Part shown: positions 42,887 to 53,895 of the stretch, piece after piece | How the letters are laid out: each line of letters begins with the position of its first letter | Numbering within the stretch: position 1 is the first letter of the stretch | Assembly: GCA_026018925.1 (NCBI GenBank) | Contig: JAKSZU010000009.1 | Span: forward strand, 78,152,408-78,216,407 | DNA: 64,000 nt | Direction of reading: 5' to 3' | Source of the DNA: Tupaia tana | Taxonomy: Eukaryota > Chordata > Mammalia > Scandentia > Tupaiidae | The notes under the pieces: model-generated | The model's input: the letters and a program-made list of their open reading frames with translations, nothing else | What the model was told of the DNA's origin: nothing | Databases searched by the model: none | Position numbers and translations under genes: made by a program

Positions 42887-44021
42887 CTTAATAGACGAAA
42901 TTCTCAGGCTCCACACCAGTGAACCAAAAATTGTCGCTATGGTCACTAAGGGAGAGCAGATCATGCAAAATGATCAACCCCAGGAGGAGGCTATAGCCGC
43001 CTCAGATCTAACCATGGATTCTAAAATTGAAAAAGAACAGGGAGAGGATCTTATTTCCCTAGATAGTGAGGAAGAAGTTAAAAGCCCTGAAGGTGAGACA
43101 AAACCCAAAATATCCAAAAAACTAAAAAATAAAAACAACCTTAAGTCTCTACAAGAGCCAAAGAAAAATGAGTCAAAAACTGAGTCAGTTTTTTGGACAA
43201 TGTGCTGCTGTTTATCATATTTCTATATGGTCTCTGCTTGGGGTGGTTATGTGTTTATCATCAACCTTATTCCACTGCACCTGTTTGTGTTGTTACTGAT
43301 GCAGAGATATAGCAAAAGAGTCTACATAGCATATAGCATTTTCTACATTGTGGGTTTAATATTATCCATGCAGATACTTTTTGTATCACAATTAGAGAAA
43401 CTAAAAACCAATACAGACAAAGAAACAAAACTAGTTCAGGGGTCACATATGACAGACTTTGAGACATTCCCTGTTATGGAAACTATAGATCCCCAAGAAC
43501 AGGTTTGGCGCCGTCACAGTAGGTTTATGGTAAAAGAGACTAAGGCGGCAGTTGCCCAATACGGAGCTACTGCTCCATATACCTTAGCTATAGTTGAAGC
43601 TATCACCAAGGGCTGGCTCATACCATCTGATTGGCAAACGTTAGCCCGAGCTATCCTTCTTAAATTTCAAAACTCTCAGCCTTTGTGTTTCCCTAACCGC
43701 AGCTACAGCTGCCGGCTCCACTGGCTAGGGTTATTACGCCAAGTCACTGAGGGTCTTATCTCAAACCAACTAGATTCCCCGGCTGAGGTGGTTCTTCAAA
43801 ATAGACGAGGTTTAAATCTCCTCCTGGCAGAACAGGGAGGTCTCTGTCTTGCTTTACAGGAACGCTGCTTTTACGCCAACAAGTCCGGCATCGTTCGTGA
43901 CAACATACATCAACTCCAACGATCTCTCCAACAACGTAGAAAACAACTCGCCGATGGTCTGCCTGGAACGGTCTCCTCCCTTTCCCGCTCCCCCTCCTTG
44001 GCCCATCCATTGGCTTTTTAA
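42876..44021 (+). pseudogene. ERV Gag-STT3B-capsid-Env chimeric ORF (381 codons)
   Basis: One open frame holding four unlike parts. Residues 1-103: Gag, including an acidic phosphoprotein-like stretch ([13 protein letters not shown]). Residues about 104-170: a hydrophobic segment I recognise as host STT3B ([28 protein letters not shown]). Residues about 195-270: a capsid N-terminal-like piece ([15 protein letters not shown]). Residues about 285-360: Env transmembrane ectodomain with the LQNRRGL region and a CX6C motif (C324/C331) lacking the usual following Cys. The last ~20 residues look out of frame, since the membrane-anchor-like sequence is in another frame from about 43960. No protease or polymerase. 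Translation is unproven; any product would lack most viral functions. Confidence 0.85.
43185..43385 (+). other. STT3B: Captured host segment: STT3B membrane-domain cDNA
   Basis: STT3B is a catalytic subunit of ER oligosaccharyltransferase, which N-glycosylates proteins. About 67 codons (SVFWTMCCC to SMQILFV) match, by recall, the multi-pass membrane region of STT3B nearly residue for residue, and fit STT3B better than its paralogue STT3A. The catalytic WWDYG part of the gene is not included. No intron is visible, and the segment is in frame with Gag-like sequence on both sides. Left junction is near 43180 (both sides could encode K-T-x-S), right near 43386. Near-identity to a mammalian gene implies late capture or strong similarity at capture. 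Confidence 0.87.
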
Positions 44022-44140
44022 TTGTTTGCTCACTGGGACCTGTTATATTTAATAGGCGCATGTCATTCCTCAAACAACAAATTGACTCACTTATGGAAGA
44101 TCAACACCCCTATACTGATCTTGCCTGAGACGCTGAATCA
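43690..44140 (+). pseudogene. env: ERV env transmembrane-subunit remnant
   Basis: Gamma-type Env TM signature ([29 protein letters not shown]) in the frame of the chimeric ORF up to about 43955. The membrane anchor and tail-like sequence (43960-44130) lies in other frames, so the reading frame is broken. The surface subunit, fusion peptide and start are missing. The CX6CC motif has lost its second Cys, which normally makes the surface-transmembrane disulfide. Confidence 0.8.
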
Positions 44141-44329
44141 GTTAGCCAAAGACGGGTAAGAGAGTCTGATGAACCCAATAACTCTTCAGTCCTTCCACCT
44201 AAGACAGGAGGCCCATCATAGCTATGGGACTCTCCAATGATGGGTAAGAATGGACTTATGGTTCTATAAATGACTCCAACCTAAGACAGGCACGATTCCC
44301 CCAGGCCTTTACCTCATCTCTCAAAACAG

Positions 44330-44341
44330 AGAAGGGGGATA
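44330..44341 (+). promoter_or_regulatory. ERV polypurine tract
   Basis: agaagggggata directly before the 3' LTR TG. This is the plus-strand primer position in retroviruses. Confidence 0.85.
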
Positions 44342-44924
44342 TGTGGGAGGCTGCGCACGAGCGAGTCTGCCGAGGTTTCTCAGAGAGCAAACAATTGCCA
44401 TGATTGGCCACTAGAATCCCTCAGATTTGCATATCTGGCACCTCATGATTGGTCCAAAAGCAACCAATCATAACCCACCACTTACAACCAATCACGGCCC
44501 ACCATTTACAACCAATCACGGCCCACCATTTGCAACCAATCATAACCCACCTTTGCGATCCACCAATGTGTATATAACCACCATGCCTGGCCCACAATAG
44601 CCAGACGACCAGGAAGACAACGAAGACAACACAGAAGACCAGGAAGACGACGACCCTGGAGAGCCTGCAGAGCTGAAACACCGCACAGTCTCCAGACGAC
44701 CCTGAAGAGCTGTAACACTACATTGTCTCCAGACGAGCCTGAAGAGTTGTGACACCGCGTCGTCTCCGTGCTGTACCGTGCTGCCCACAATAAACAGACG
44801 ACACTGTGTCGTCTCTGAGCTGTGACACTGTGCCGCTTGTTCCGGCTCTCACTCCTTCCCTCAGGAAACCTGTTCGACTGTCCCACCGGGTCGGGACACG
44901 TGGCGCCCGAACCAGGTCGGGACA
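44342..44924 (+). mobile_element. ERV 3' LTR (583 bp)
   Basis: Same length as the 5' LTR, starts TGTGGGAGG, ends GGGACA, followed by the target duplicate cacacc (44925-44930). TATATAA at 44571-44577 and AATAAA at 44789-44794. It keeps the intact tggcgcccgaac primer-site-like motif near its end (about 44901), where the 5' LTR has one change. Confidence 0.95.
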
Positions 44925-44980
44925 CACACCTTATAGCGAAAACCTCTCCAAAAAAAAAAAAAAAGAAAGAAAGAAAGAAA
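44925..44980 (+). mobile_element. SINE 3' part after the ERV
   Basis: cacaccttatagcgaaaacc then an A-run and (gaaa)n. It completes the SINE begun at 41408. Confidence 0.95.
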
Positions 44981-45605
44981 CAGCCTATTGATTGGAAGAA
45001 AATATTTATGAACTATAGATCTAAGGAGTTAATATTCAAAATTTATAAGGAACTCACACAACTCAACAGCAAAAAGACAAGCAATTTGATTTAAAAATAG
45101 GAAAAGAACTTGAATGAATATTTCTTCACAGAAGAAATAATGATAGCCAACAGGTATATAAAAGATGTTCACTATCACCAATCATTAGAAACATGCAGAT
45201 GAAGCCACAATAGGATATTATTTACGTCTATCAGGGTCACTATTTTCAAAAAATCAAAAGATAATAAGTGTTGGAGAAAATTTAGAGATAAAGAAATCTT
45301 TGCACACCGTTGTTTAGAAAATATTGTATATCCATTATGGAAAACAATGTGGATGTTCTTCAAAAATATCTTAAATACAACTTCCATACTGGCTATACAC
45401 CCAAAGGAAATAAAATTACTATCTCAAAGAGTTATTTTCACCTCCATGTTTATTGCAACATAAATCACATTCACCAATGATATAAAACAGCCAAAATGTG
45501 TCTATCAACAGATTAATAGATAAATAAAATATGAGAGATACACAGAAAGACACACACACAAACACACAGGAATATTATCCAGCCTCAAAAAAAAGGAAAA
45601 TCCTG
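44981..45605 (+). mobile_element. L1-F part 4: ancient ORF2 C-terminal remnant
   Basis: cagcctattgattggaagaaa onward matches an old L1 ORF2 end (gtgttggagaaaatttagag; acccaaaggaaataaaatta). Many stops. Confidence 0.8.
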
Positions 45606-45868
45606 AGACTGGCCTCATGCCTAACAATTTAGGAAATCCAGATCTGTATGACTGAGTAGAGTTCTAGTCCCACTTGGTGTCTTGAAAAACATACCAGGTA
45701 CATCTGCATACATGAACAAAATTGACAGCATAAAAAATGGAGAAGGGATTGCAACATGATCATGCCAAATTGGGAAGTGCTTTCTCATTCTATCTCTATG
45801 CATCTTTGTATCTCTCTGTCTATCTCTAGTGACCATAGACACTCTCTGGAAATTAAAAAAAAAGGGAC
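45606..45868 (+). mobile_element. Old SINE, full length
   Basis: ggcctcatgcctaacaattt start, gagttctagtcccact at the B-box, aaaaatggagaagggattgc, a CT-rich tract, and a tctctggaaatt end with an A-run. Best full-length copy of the older subfamily also seen at 23188, 32206 and 37131. Confidence 0.75.
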
Positions 45869-46225
45869 GTAGAAGAAGATTCTGACATTTGCAGCAGCCT
45901 TGATAAATTTGCATGACTTTGCATTAAACAGACACACAAAGAGAAATACTGCATTATCTAGCTTAATCTGAAATCTAAAACAAAGTCAAACGCCTAGTAA
46001 AAGAGTGAAATAGTGGTTGGGGTTGCAGAGAAAGTGGGCAACATTGATAAAAGGGCACATACTTTCCGTTGTAATTATGAATAAGTTCTAGATACCTAAA
46101 GACAACACAGTAATTACAGTCAAGTCTAATATGCACTGTATTCATGCTAAGGAAAACCATTTGTATGCCATAAAGATGGGAAATGATTAAATGTAATTAA
46201 AAAGATTTTAAAAACATAGTGATTA
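45869..46225. other. Unassigned sequence
   Basis: Probably the continuation of L1-F or another old L1 3' end (aggaatattatc before it, gtaatctgaaatctaaaac-type sequence in it). No gene seen. Confidence 0.35.
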
Positions 46226-46478
46226 GGAACTAGCAGATGGCCTAATAGCCATGTCACTTGACTCCCATGTAGTCAACAGCAGTTTGAGTCCTGGATCCGG
46301 TAGCTTAAACTCACAACGGGCACGTATGCGTGCGTGCCCAAGAGGAGAATGGAGGAGAAGGGATTGTGGAGTAGCCATCCCCCGTAGGGGGTGATTTCTC
46401 ACTTTCTGTCTCACTGTATCTCTCTGTCTTTCTGGCAAGAACATGCGCCCTATAGCAAAAACCTCTCCAAGAAACAAA
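46226..46478 (+). mobile_element. Long-type SINE
   Basis: aactagcagatggcctaata start, cagtttgagtcctgg B-box. A small deletion removes the usual 'agatcccga' piece. Flanked by aaaacatagtgatta (46211-46225) and aacatagtcatta (46481-46493). Confidence 0.9.
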
Positions 46479-46514
46479 AAAACATAGTCATTATAGATAA
46501 TATTAGTGTATTGT

Positions 46515-46780
46515 ATATTTTCTTTTTTAAAAATTTTATGTATTTATTTATTTACTTCTTTTATACATTCAATCGCATTATTTAGCTTACAAAGTGAACA
46601 TTTCAATATGTGAACATTTCTCCCCGGTCCAGTTGATCAAAATATCTTCAACAAATAACACTACCTCCCTGTTCCAACAATGCTCTGTCTCTTTATCCTT
46701 CCTCCAAATGTCCTTCCCCAGGCTCCACTCCTCCACACACACCATATCTGGCATTCACACCCATCTCTTGTGAGTATATT
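46515..46780 (-). mobile_element. Older L1-type 3'UTR fragment
   Basis: T-rich left end, then a minus-strand CT-rich UTR like those at 1-550 and 37935-38640 but more diverged (gttgatcaaaatatcttcaac; tggcattcacacccatct). Flanked by tgtattgtatattttct and tatattgcatattttct, so it is a retroposed 5'-truncated copy. Confidence 0.7.
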
Positions 46781-46789
46781 GCATATTTT

Positions 46790-47155
46790 CTAAGAAGTAG
46801 GGCTCGAGTGTTCTCACCAAAAGAAATTAATAACCATTAGTGGTGATAAATATGTTAATCAATTTGATTGCAGTATTTGTTTTGCAATATATATATCAAG
46901 AAATTAAGTTATGCACCTTAAATATATAAAATTTTTGTCAATCACACCTTAATAATGCTGGATGGAGAAAACAAATGTGTGTGGTGTTTATGTCAATTTT
47001 ATTTCAACATGCTACTACTAAAAGTCAATTAACATTTCATTATTTTAACAAACTATGAAAGAAATAATATATGCACATTCAAGGTGTATAAAGAAGCATA
47101 AGACTAAGTTCATAACCATTTATAATTAAAACTTAGTAAACAAAGCATACAAAGG
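46790..47155. other. AT-rich sequence, no feature recognised
   Basis: No ORF or clear repeat. Confidence 0.4.
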
Positions 47156-47708
47156 AATTTTTTTAATCTGACAAAAACCATCTATAGAAAACAAATTGCA
47201 ATCTTCACACTTAATGATGAAACATTGAATACTTTTCTAAAAGATGTGAAATAAGGCAAATATATTTAGACTCTCCACTCCTTTAATAACACACTAGAGG
47301 TGTGAAATAAAAAGTGCAATAATGTAAGGTAAAATAAAAGACATTGGTTTTAAAGTGAGAATCAAATTGTTTTATTAATAAAAGACATGATCATTTAAAT
47401 AGAAAAATATTAAACAATACATAAGAAAGTAATATGAAAATTAATAATTGAGTTTAATGAAGTCATAAGGTATAGGTGAATATATTAAAATTGTTTGCAT
47501 TTATACAGAAAAATAAGCATCTAAAAATAAAATAGCAAAAACTACTTATAAATAAATAGATCAAAAATTATTTTTTAAATTAAAAATTAATCTCTAAGAC
47601 CTATGCATTGACATATAAAGATCTCTAGATAAATTAAATAATATGCAAATTAATGGAGATTCTCCAGTAGTGAGTAGAAAAATCAGCATTGTTAGGATGT
47701 GAATTTTT
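47156..47708 (+). mobile_element. L1-G part 1: ancient ORF2 RT remnant
   Basis: Matches old L1 RT (aattgcaatcttcacacttaatgatg at about 47196, the 'xxILNGE' region) in very decayed form. Confidence 0.6.
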
Positions 47709-47962
47709 GGTACCAGTATGTGGCATAATGGTTACATCATTGTACTCCCTTGTAGTCAACCATGGTTTGAGTCCCAGACCTGGTGGCCTAAAACTCATGC
47801 CAGGCACATATGCGTGCATGACCAAGATCCCAAGAGGAGAATGGAAGAGAAGGAATTGCAGGATGATCATCTCCACTAGGGGTGATTTCTCACTTTCTGT
47901 CTCTCTGTCTCTGTGGTGAGCATGCATGCCCTACAGCAAAAATCTCTCTAAAAAGAAAAAGA
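47709..47962 (+). mobile_element. Long-type SINE in L1-G
   Basis: ggtaccagtatgtggcataa start, atggtttgagtcccag B-box, and a catgccctacagcaaaaatc end. Flanked by gatgtgaattttt (47696-47708) and aatgtgaatttt (47963-47974). Confidence 0.9.
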
Positions 47963-49051
47963 AATGTGAATTTTCTCCCAAATGAGTCAGTATAGTCAAT
48001 GTAATCCCAGTCAAAATGCCAGTAGGTATTTGTATAGAAAATAATTCTAAATTTATGTGGAAAAGTAAAGGATTAAATGGTAGCCAAAAGAATATTGGAA
48101 AACAAAAAATTTAGAGAATCTGGGTACCTGATTCCATAATATTTTATAAAGTTATAGTAATCAAGACAATGTGGCATATGCATAAGATCGATATATGGAT
48201 CTATAGGACCAGATGAAAATTCAAAAATAGACTTACACATATATGAGATCAATTAATTTTCAACAAAATTGGAAAACTTATTTAATTTAGGAAGAAACGT
48301 TCTTTCAACAAATCATGTCGCAACTTCAAATCTGTATGGAAATATTACATTTTGACTCATATCTCAAGTTATACACAAAATTTTCTTTAAAAAGGATCAT
48401 GTATCTAAATAAAAAAGCTAAAATTATAGAATTTTTAGAAGAAAATATATAAATATATAATATATATAATATATATATAAAGAAAATATTTATATAAGAA
48501 AATATTTATTACAAACTTGAAATATGTAAAGATTACTTAGAAATAATATTAAAAATCAGTAACCATTTTTAAAAAAAATATTAACTTGGAATTTATCAAA
48601 TTATAACCCACTCTTTATAAATCATTGTTAAAAATATTAAATAAAAAACAAAGACTGAAGAAAATATTTGCAATTCACATATATGACAAACTATATCTAG
48701 AAAATACAGAAATGCCAGAAATGCCTCATAACTTAATACACAACTTTAAAAGTAGGTAAAGGTTAGAAAATACTTCACAAAAGGAGTTGTAGAAATGCCT
48801 ATAAGCTCATAAAAAGATACTCAACATAATTAAGCATCCAGGAAATCTAAGACAAAACTACACCAAATTTCAACCATACTAACACTAAAATGGATAAAAG
48901 TCTGACAACCCCAAATGGTGATAATGTTGATTACTTAAAACTTTCTTAAACTGCTAGTGGGAATGTAAGTTAGAACCACTCTGAAAAGAATTTTAGCAAA
49001 TGCATACAAAGTTAAAGACATTATTACAATATGTCCCAACCACTCCATTCT
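47963..49051 (+). mobile_element. L1-G part 2: ancient ORF2 post-RT and C-terminal remnant
   Basis: gtcaatgtaatcccagtcaaaatgcc, atagtaatcaagacaatgtgg, and later gctagtgggaatgtaagtta match ORF2 3' of the RT in an old L1. A short AT-dinucleotide patch lies at 48448-48480. Confidence 0.75.
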
Positions 49052-49325
49052 TTTTCTTTTTTCTTTTTCTGTTTTTTGGAGAGGTCTTTGCTATAGGGCA
49101 CGTGCGCTCACCAGAAAATCAGAAAAAGACAGAGATACAGAAAGGGAGAAATCACCCCCCAGGGGGGATGGCCACGCCGCAATCCCTTCTCCTCCATTCT
49201 CTTCTCGGGATCTTGGGCACGCATGTACACGCGCCCGGCATGAGTTTAAGCCACCGGGTCAGGGACTCGAACCACGGTTGACTGCATGGGAGTCCAGCGA
49301 GACATTATACTAACTGCTGGTCCCC
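49052..49325 (-). mobile_element. Long-type SINE in L1-G, young
   Basis: Minus-strand copy: T-rich left end, gctatagggcacgtgcgctc, ctcgaaccacggttgac, ending gctggtcccc. Flanked by caaccactccattct (49037-49051) and caacaactccattct (49326-49340). Confidence 0.92.
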
Positions 49326-49375
49326 CAACAACTCCATTCTAAAATATTTACCCAAGGTATAAAAAAAAGCCTATG

Positions 49376-49500
49376 CGTGGAAGGGATTGCGGTGTGGCCA
49401 TACCCCTGAGGGGTGATTTCTTGCTTTCTGTCTCTCTGCCTCTCTCTATCTGTCCAGTGAGTGCAGGTGCCCAATAGCAAAAATCTCTTTTAAAAAAATA
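49376..49500 (+). mobile_element. SINE 3' half
   Basis: gtggaagggattgcggtgtg through ggtgcccaatagcaaaaatc and an A-run. The tRNA half is absent, so it is 5'-truncated. Confidence 0.85.
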
Positions 49501-49596
49501 ATACAAAATATGCATACATAGAGTAAAAAAAACCCAGGTCAACAAAAGCAAAAAGGGCAGAAAGGCATTAAGTAGTTCTAAGGTAAATAGGACTCT

Positions 49597-49772
49597 GGGG
49601 CCAGCAGATAGCATAGTGGTTAAGATGCTGGACACTACCGCATGGCTGAACACTGTTCAATTCCCAGGCCTGGTGGCTTGCTTTCTCACTTTCTCTCTCT
49701 GTGTCTCTCTCTGGAAAAATAAAATAAATGAATGAATAGATAAAATTAAAATAAATATTTTTTTTTAAAAAA
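49597..49772 (+). mobile_element. Short-type tRNA-derived SINE
   Basis: ggggccagcagatagcatag, actgttcaattcccagg (B-box region), a CT-rich body and an (aaat)n tail. Same type as 1380 and 20787. Confidence 0.85.
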
Positions 49773-50093
49773 AAGAGTAATAGGTTTCTGCCATTTCTGG
49801 TAGAGACTAGTAAGCCAGGGAAAATTTTTATAATCTCTAAGACAGCCAAAAATAAAAAATTAATAGGTGTTGAACAGAGTCACAGTGGTAAAATGAGCTA
49901 CTCTGCAAGATTGGCCCATATGGGTTCCAAGTTCACATTCAGAGACCTCACTGAGTATGCAGGCATGCATTTGACCATTTTCTGGGGTTGACTAAGGCTA
50001 AGAGTGTATCACGGCATTAAAACCCTGTTGGGAATTCTATCCCTGTTTCATTCATGGAAGAAATTAATTATTTTTTAAAAGATTAATATAGGA
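49773..50093. other. Unassigned sequence before the satellite
   Basis: No recognised gene or clear repeat. cattttctggggttgactaa at about 49976 may be an old SINE trace. The satellite starts abruptly at about 50094 after ttaatataggag. Confidence 0.4.
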
Positions 50094-53000
50094 GGAGCCA
50101 TTCTCTGAGAAGATTCCTCATGGAAACTGGGAACTAGATATTTCAGGGCACAGGAGAAATGAAGATTTTCTACTCATAATTCAGCCTCCAGCAAGCAAAG
50201 GCAGGAGAGTTGAGCCATTCTCTGAGAAGATTCCTCATGGAAACTGGGAACAAGATATTTCAGGGCACAGGAGAAATGAAGATTTTCTACTCATAATTCA
50301 GCCTCCAGCAAGCAAACCTAATGTGGCAGGAGAGTTGAGCCATTCTCTGAGAAGATTCCTCATGTAAACTGGGAACTAGATATTTCAGGGCACAGGAGAA
50401 ATGAAGATTTTCTACTCATAATTCAGCCTCTAGCAAGCAAAGCTAGTGTGGCAGGAGAGTTGAGCCATTCTCTGAGAAGATTCCTCATGGAAACTGGGAA
50501 CTAGATATTTCAGGGCACAGGAGAAATGAAGATTTTCTACTCATAATTCAGCCTCCAGCAAGCAAAGCTAGTGTGGCAGGAGAGATGAGCCATTCTCTGA
50601 GAAGATTCCTCATGGAAACTGGGAACTAGATATTTCAGGGCACAGGAGAAATCAAGATTTTCTACTCATAATTCAGCCTCCAGCAAGCAAACCTAGTGTG
50701 GCAGGAGAGTTGAGCCATTCTCTGAGAAGATTCCTCATGGAAACTGGGAACCAGATATTTCAGGGCACAGGAGAAATGAAGATTTTCTACTCATAATTCA
50801 GCCTCCAGCAAGCAAAGCTAGTGTGGCAGGAGAGTTGAGCCATTCTCTGAGAAGGATCCTCATGGAAACTCTGAACTAGATATTTCAGGGCACAGGAGAA
50901 ATGAAGATTTTCTAATCATAATTCAGCCTCCATCAAGCAAAGTTAGTGTGGCAGGAGAGTTGAGCCATTCTCTGAGAAGATTCCTCATGGAAACTGGGAA
51001 CAAGATATTTCAGGCCACAGGAGAAATGAAGATTTTCTACTCATAATTCAGCCTCCAGCAAGCAAAGCTAGTGTAGTAGGGAGCCAATCAGGCCTTCTAT
51101 CTCTGTCTCTTTGTCTCTGAGGTCTCTGTCTCTCTCTGATCCTGTCTCCTCATTTTTTTTTTTGGTAATTTTTCTTTTTTACGATTTTTTTAAAGGTAGA
51201 GTTTCTCTCTGGCTCTCAGCTCCATCTTGTGTTTTGTTAATAATCCCTTCTGCTCCTTTCTCGCAGGCAGGAGAGTTGAGCCATTCTCTGAGAAGATTCC
51301 TCATGGAAACTGGGAACTAGATATTTCAGGGCACAGGAGAAATGAAGATTTTCTACTCATAATTCAGCCTCCAGCAAGCAAAGCTAGTGTGGCAGGAGAG
51401 TTGAGCCATTCTCTGAGAAGATTCCTCATGGAAACTGGGAACTAGATATTTCAGGGCACAGGAGAAATGAAGATTTTCTACTCATAATTCAGCCTCCAGC
51501 AAGCAAACCTAGTGTGGCAGGAGAGTTGAGCCATTCTCTGAGAAGATTCCTCATGGAAACTGGGAACTAGATATTTCAGGGCACAGGAGAAATGAAGATT
51601 TTCTACTCATAATTCAGCCTCCAGCAAGCAAACCTAGTGTGGCAGGAGAGTTGAGCCATTCTCTGAGAAGATTCCTCATGGAAACTGGGAACTAGATATT
51701 TCAGGGCACAGGAGAAATGAAGATTTTCTACTCATAATTCAGCCTCCAGCAAGCAAACCTAGTGTGGCAGGAGAGTTGAGCCATTCTCTGAGAAGATTCC
51801 TCATGGAAACTGGGAACTAGATATTTCAGGGCACAGGAGAAATGAAGATTTTCTACTCATAATTCAGCCTCCAGCAAGCAAACCTAGTGTGGCAGGAGAG
51901 TTGAGCCACTCTCTGAGAAGATTCCTCATGGAAACTGGGAATTAGATATTTCAGGGCACAGGAGAAATCAAGATTTTCTACTCATAATTCAGCCTCCAGC
52001 AAGCAAACCTAGTGTGGCAGGAGAGTTGAGCCATTCTCTGAGAAGATTCCTCATGGAAACTGGGAACTAGATATTTCAGGGCACAGGAGAAATCAAGATT
52101 TTCTACTCATAATTCAGCCTCCAGCAAGCAAAGCTAGTGTGGCATTAGAGTTGAGCCATTCTCTGAGAAGATTCCTCATGGAAACTGGGAACTAGATATT
52201 TCAGGGCACAGGAGAAATGAAGATTTTCTACTCATAATTCAGCCCCAAGCAAGCAAAGCTAGTGTGGTAGGGAGCCCCTCTGGCCTTCTAACTCTGTCTC
52301 TTTGTCTCTGAGGTCTCTGTCTCTCTCTGCTTCTGTCTCCTCATTTTTTTTTTGGTAATTTTTCCTTTTTACGATTTTTTTAAGGTAGAGTTTCTCTCTG
52401 GATCTCAGCTCCATCTTTTGTTTTGTTAATAATCCCTTCTGCTCCTTTCTCGCAGGCAAGAGAGTTGAGCCATTCTCTGAGAAGATTCCTCATGGAAATT
52501 GGGAACTAGATATTTCAGGGCACAGGAGAAATGAAGATTTTCTACTCATAATTCAGACTCCAGCAAGCAAACCTAGTGTGGCATTAGAGTTGAGCCATTC
52601 TCTGAGAAGATTCCTCATGGAAACTGGGAACTAGATATTTCAGGGCACAGGAGAAATGAAGATTTTCTACTCATAATTCAGCCTCTAGCAAGCAAAGCTA
52701 GTGTGGTAGGGAGCCCCTCAGGCCTTCTATCTCTGTCTCTTTGTCTCTGAGGTCTCTGTCTCTCTCTGCTTCTGTCTCCTCATTTTTTTTTTGGTAATTT
52801 TTCCTATTTACGATATTTTTTTAAGGTAGAGTTTCTCTCTGGATCTCAGCTCCATCTTTTGTTTTGTTAATAATCCCTTCTGCTCCTTTCTCGCAGGCAG
52901 GAGAGTTGAGCCATTCTCTGAGAAGACTCCTCATGGAAACTGGGAACTAGATATTTCAGGGCACAGGAGAAATGAAGATTTTCTACTCATAATTCAGACT

Positions 53001-53895
53001 CCAGCAAGCAAACCTAGTGTGGCAGGAGAGTTGAGACATTCTCTGAGAAGATTCCTCATGGAAACTGGGAACTAGATATTTCAGGGCACAGGAGAAATGA
53101 AGATTTTCTACTCATAATTCAGCCTCCAGCAAGCAAACCTAGTGTGGCAGGAGAGTTGAGCCATTCTCTGAGAAGATTCCTCATGGAAACTGGGAACTAG
53201 ATATTTCAGGGCACAGGAGAAATGAAGATTTTCTACTCATAATTCAGCCTCCAGCAAGCAAAGCTAGTGTCGCAGGAGAGTTGAGCCATTCTCTGAGAAG
53301 ATTCCTCATGGAAACTGGGAACTAGATATTTCAGGGCACATGAGAAATGAAGATTTTCTACTCATAATTCAGCCTCCAGCAAGCAAACCTAGTGTGGCAG
53401 GAGAGTTGAGCCATTCTCTGAGAAGATTCCTCATGGAAACTGGGAACTAGATATTTCAGGGCACAGGAGAAATGAAGATTTTCTACTCATAATTCAGCCT
53501 CCAGCAAGCAAACCTAGAGTGGCAGGAGAGTTGAGCCATTCTCTGAGAAGATTCCTCATGGAAACTGGGAACTAGATATTTCAGGGCACAGGAGAAATGA
53601 AGATTTAATACTCATAATTCAGCCTCCAGCAAGCAAACCTAGTGTGGCAGGAGAGTTGAGCCATTCTCTGAGAAGATTCCTCATGGAAACTGGGAAGTAG
53701 ATATTTCAGGGACAGGAGAAATGAAGATTTTCTACTCATAATTCAGCCTCCAGCAAGCAAAGCTAGTGTGGCAGGAGAGTTGAGCCATTCTCTGAGAAGA
53801 TTCCTCTTGGAAACTGGGAACTAGATATTTCAGGGCACAGGAGAAATGATGATTTTCTACTCATAATTCGGCCTCCAGCAAGCAAATCTAGTGTG

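Larger units (their letters stand above)
41640..44924 (+). mobile_element. Defective ERV carrying a captured STT3B segment
   Basis: A 3,285-bp provirus: two 583-bp LTRs, Lys-type primer site, leader with eight hairpin repeats, splice-donor-like site, gag fragments, host-derived STT3B segment, env transmembrane remnant, polypurine tract, 6-bp target duplication cacacc. Gag nucleocapsid, protease, polymerase, integrase and Env surface regions are absent. The Gag matrix and 6-bp duplication point to a betaretrovirus-like (ERV2/class II) parent, and the Env remnant is of the gamma type found in type D betaretroviruses. It depends on helper proteins. It lies inside a SINE, itself in L1-F. Confidence 0.92.

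Noticed and set aside
43185..43385. STT3B segment as an ordinary processed pseudogene inserted into the ERV
   Set aside because: It has no poly-A tail, no target duplication, no mRNA end, and keeps the reading frame at both junctions; viral capture fits better, though not proven.
42016..44927. Minus-strand ORFs of 60-144 codons over the ERV LTRs
   Set aside because: They are antisense frames through LTR repeats, present in both LTRs, with no protein family resemblance.
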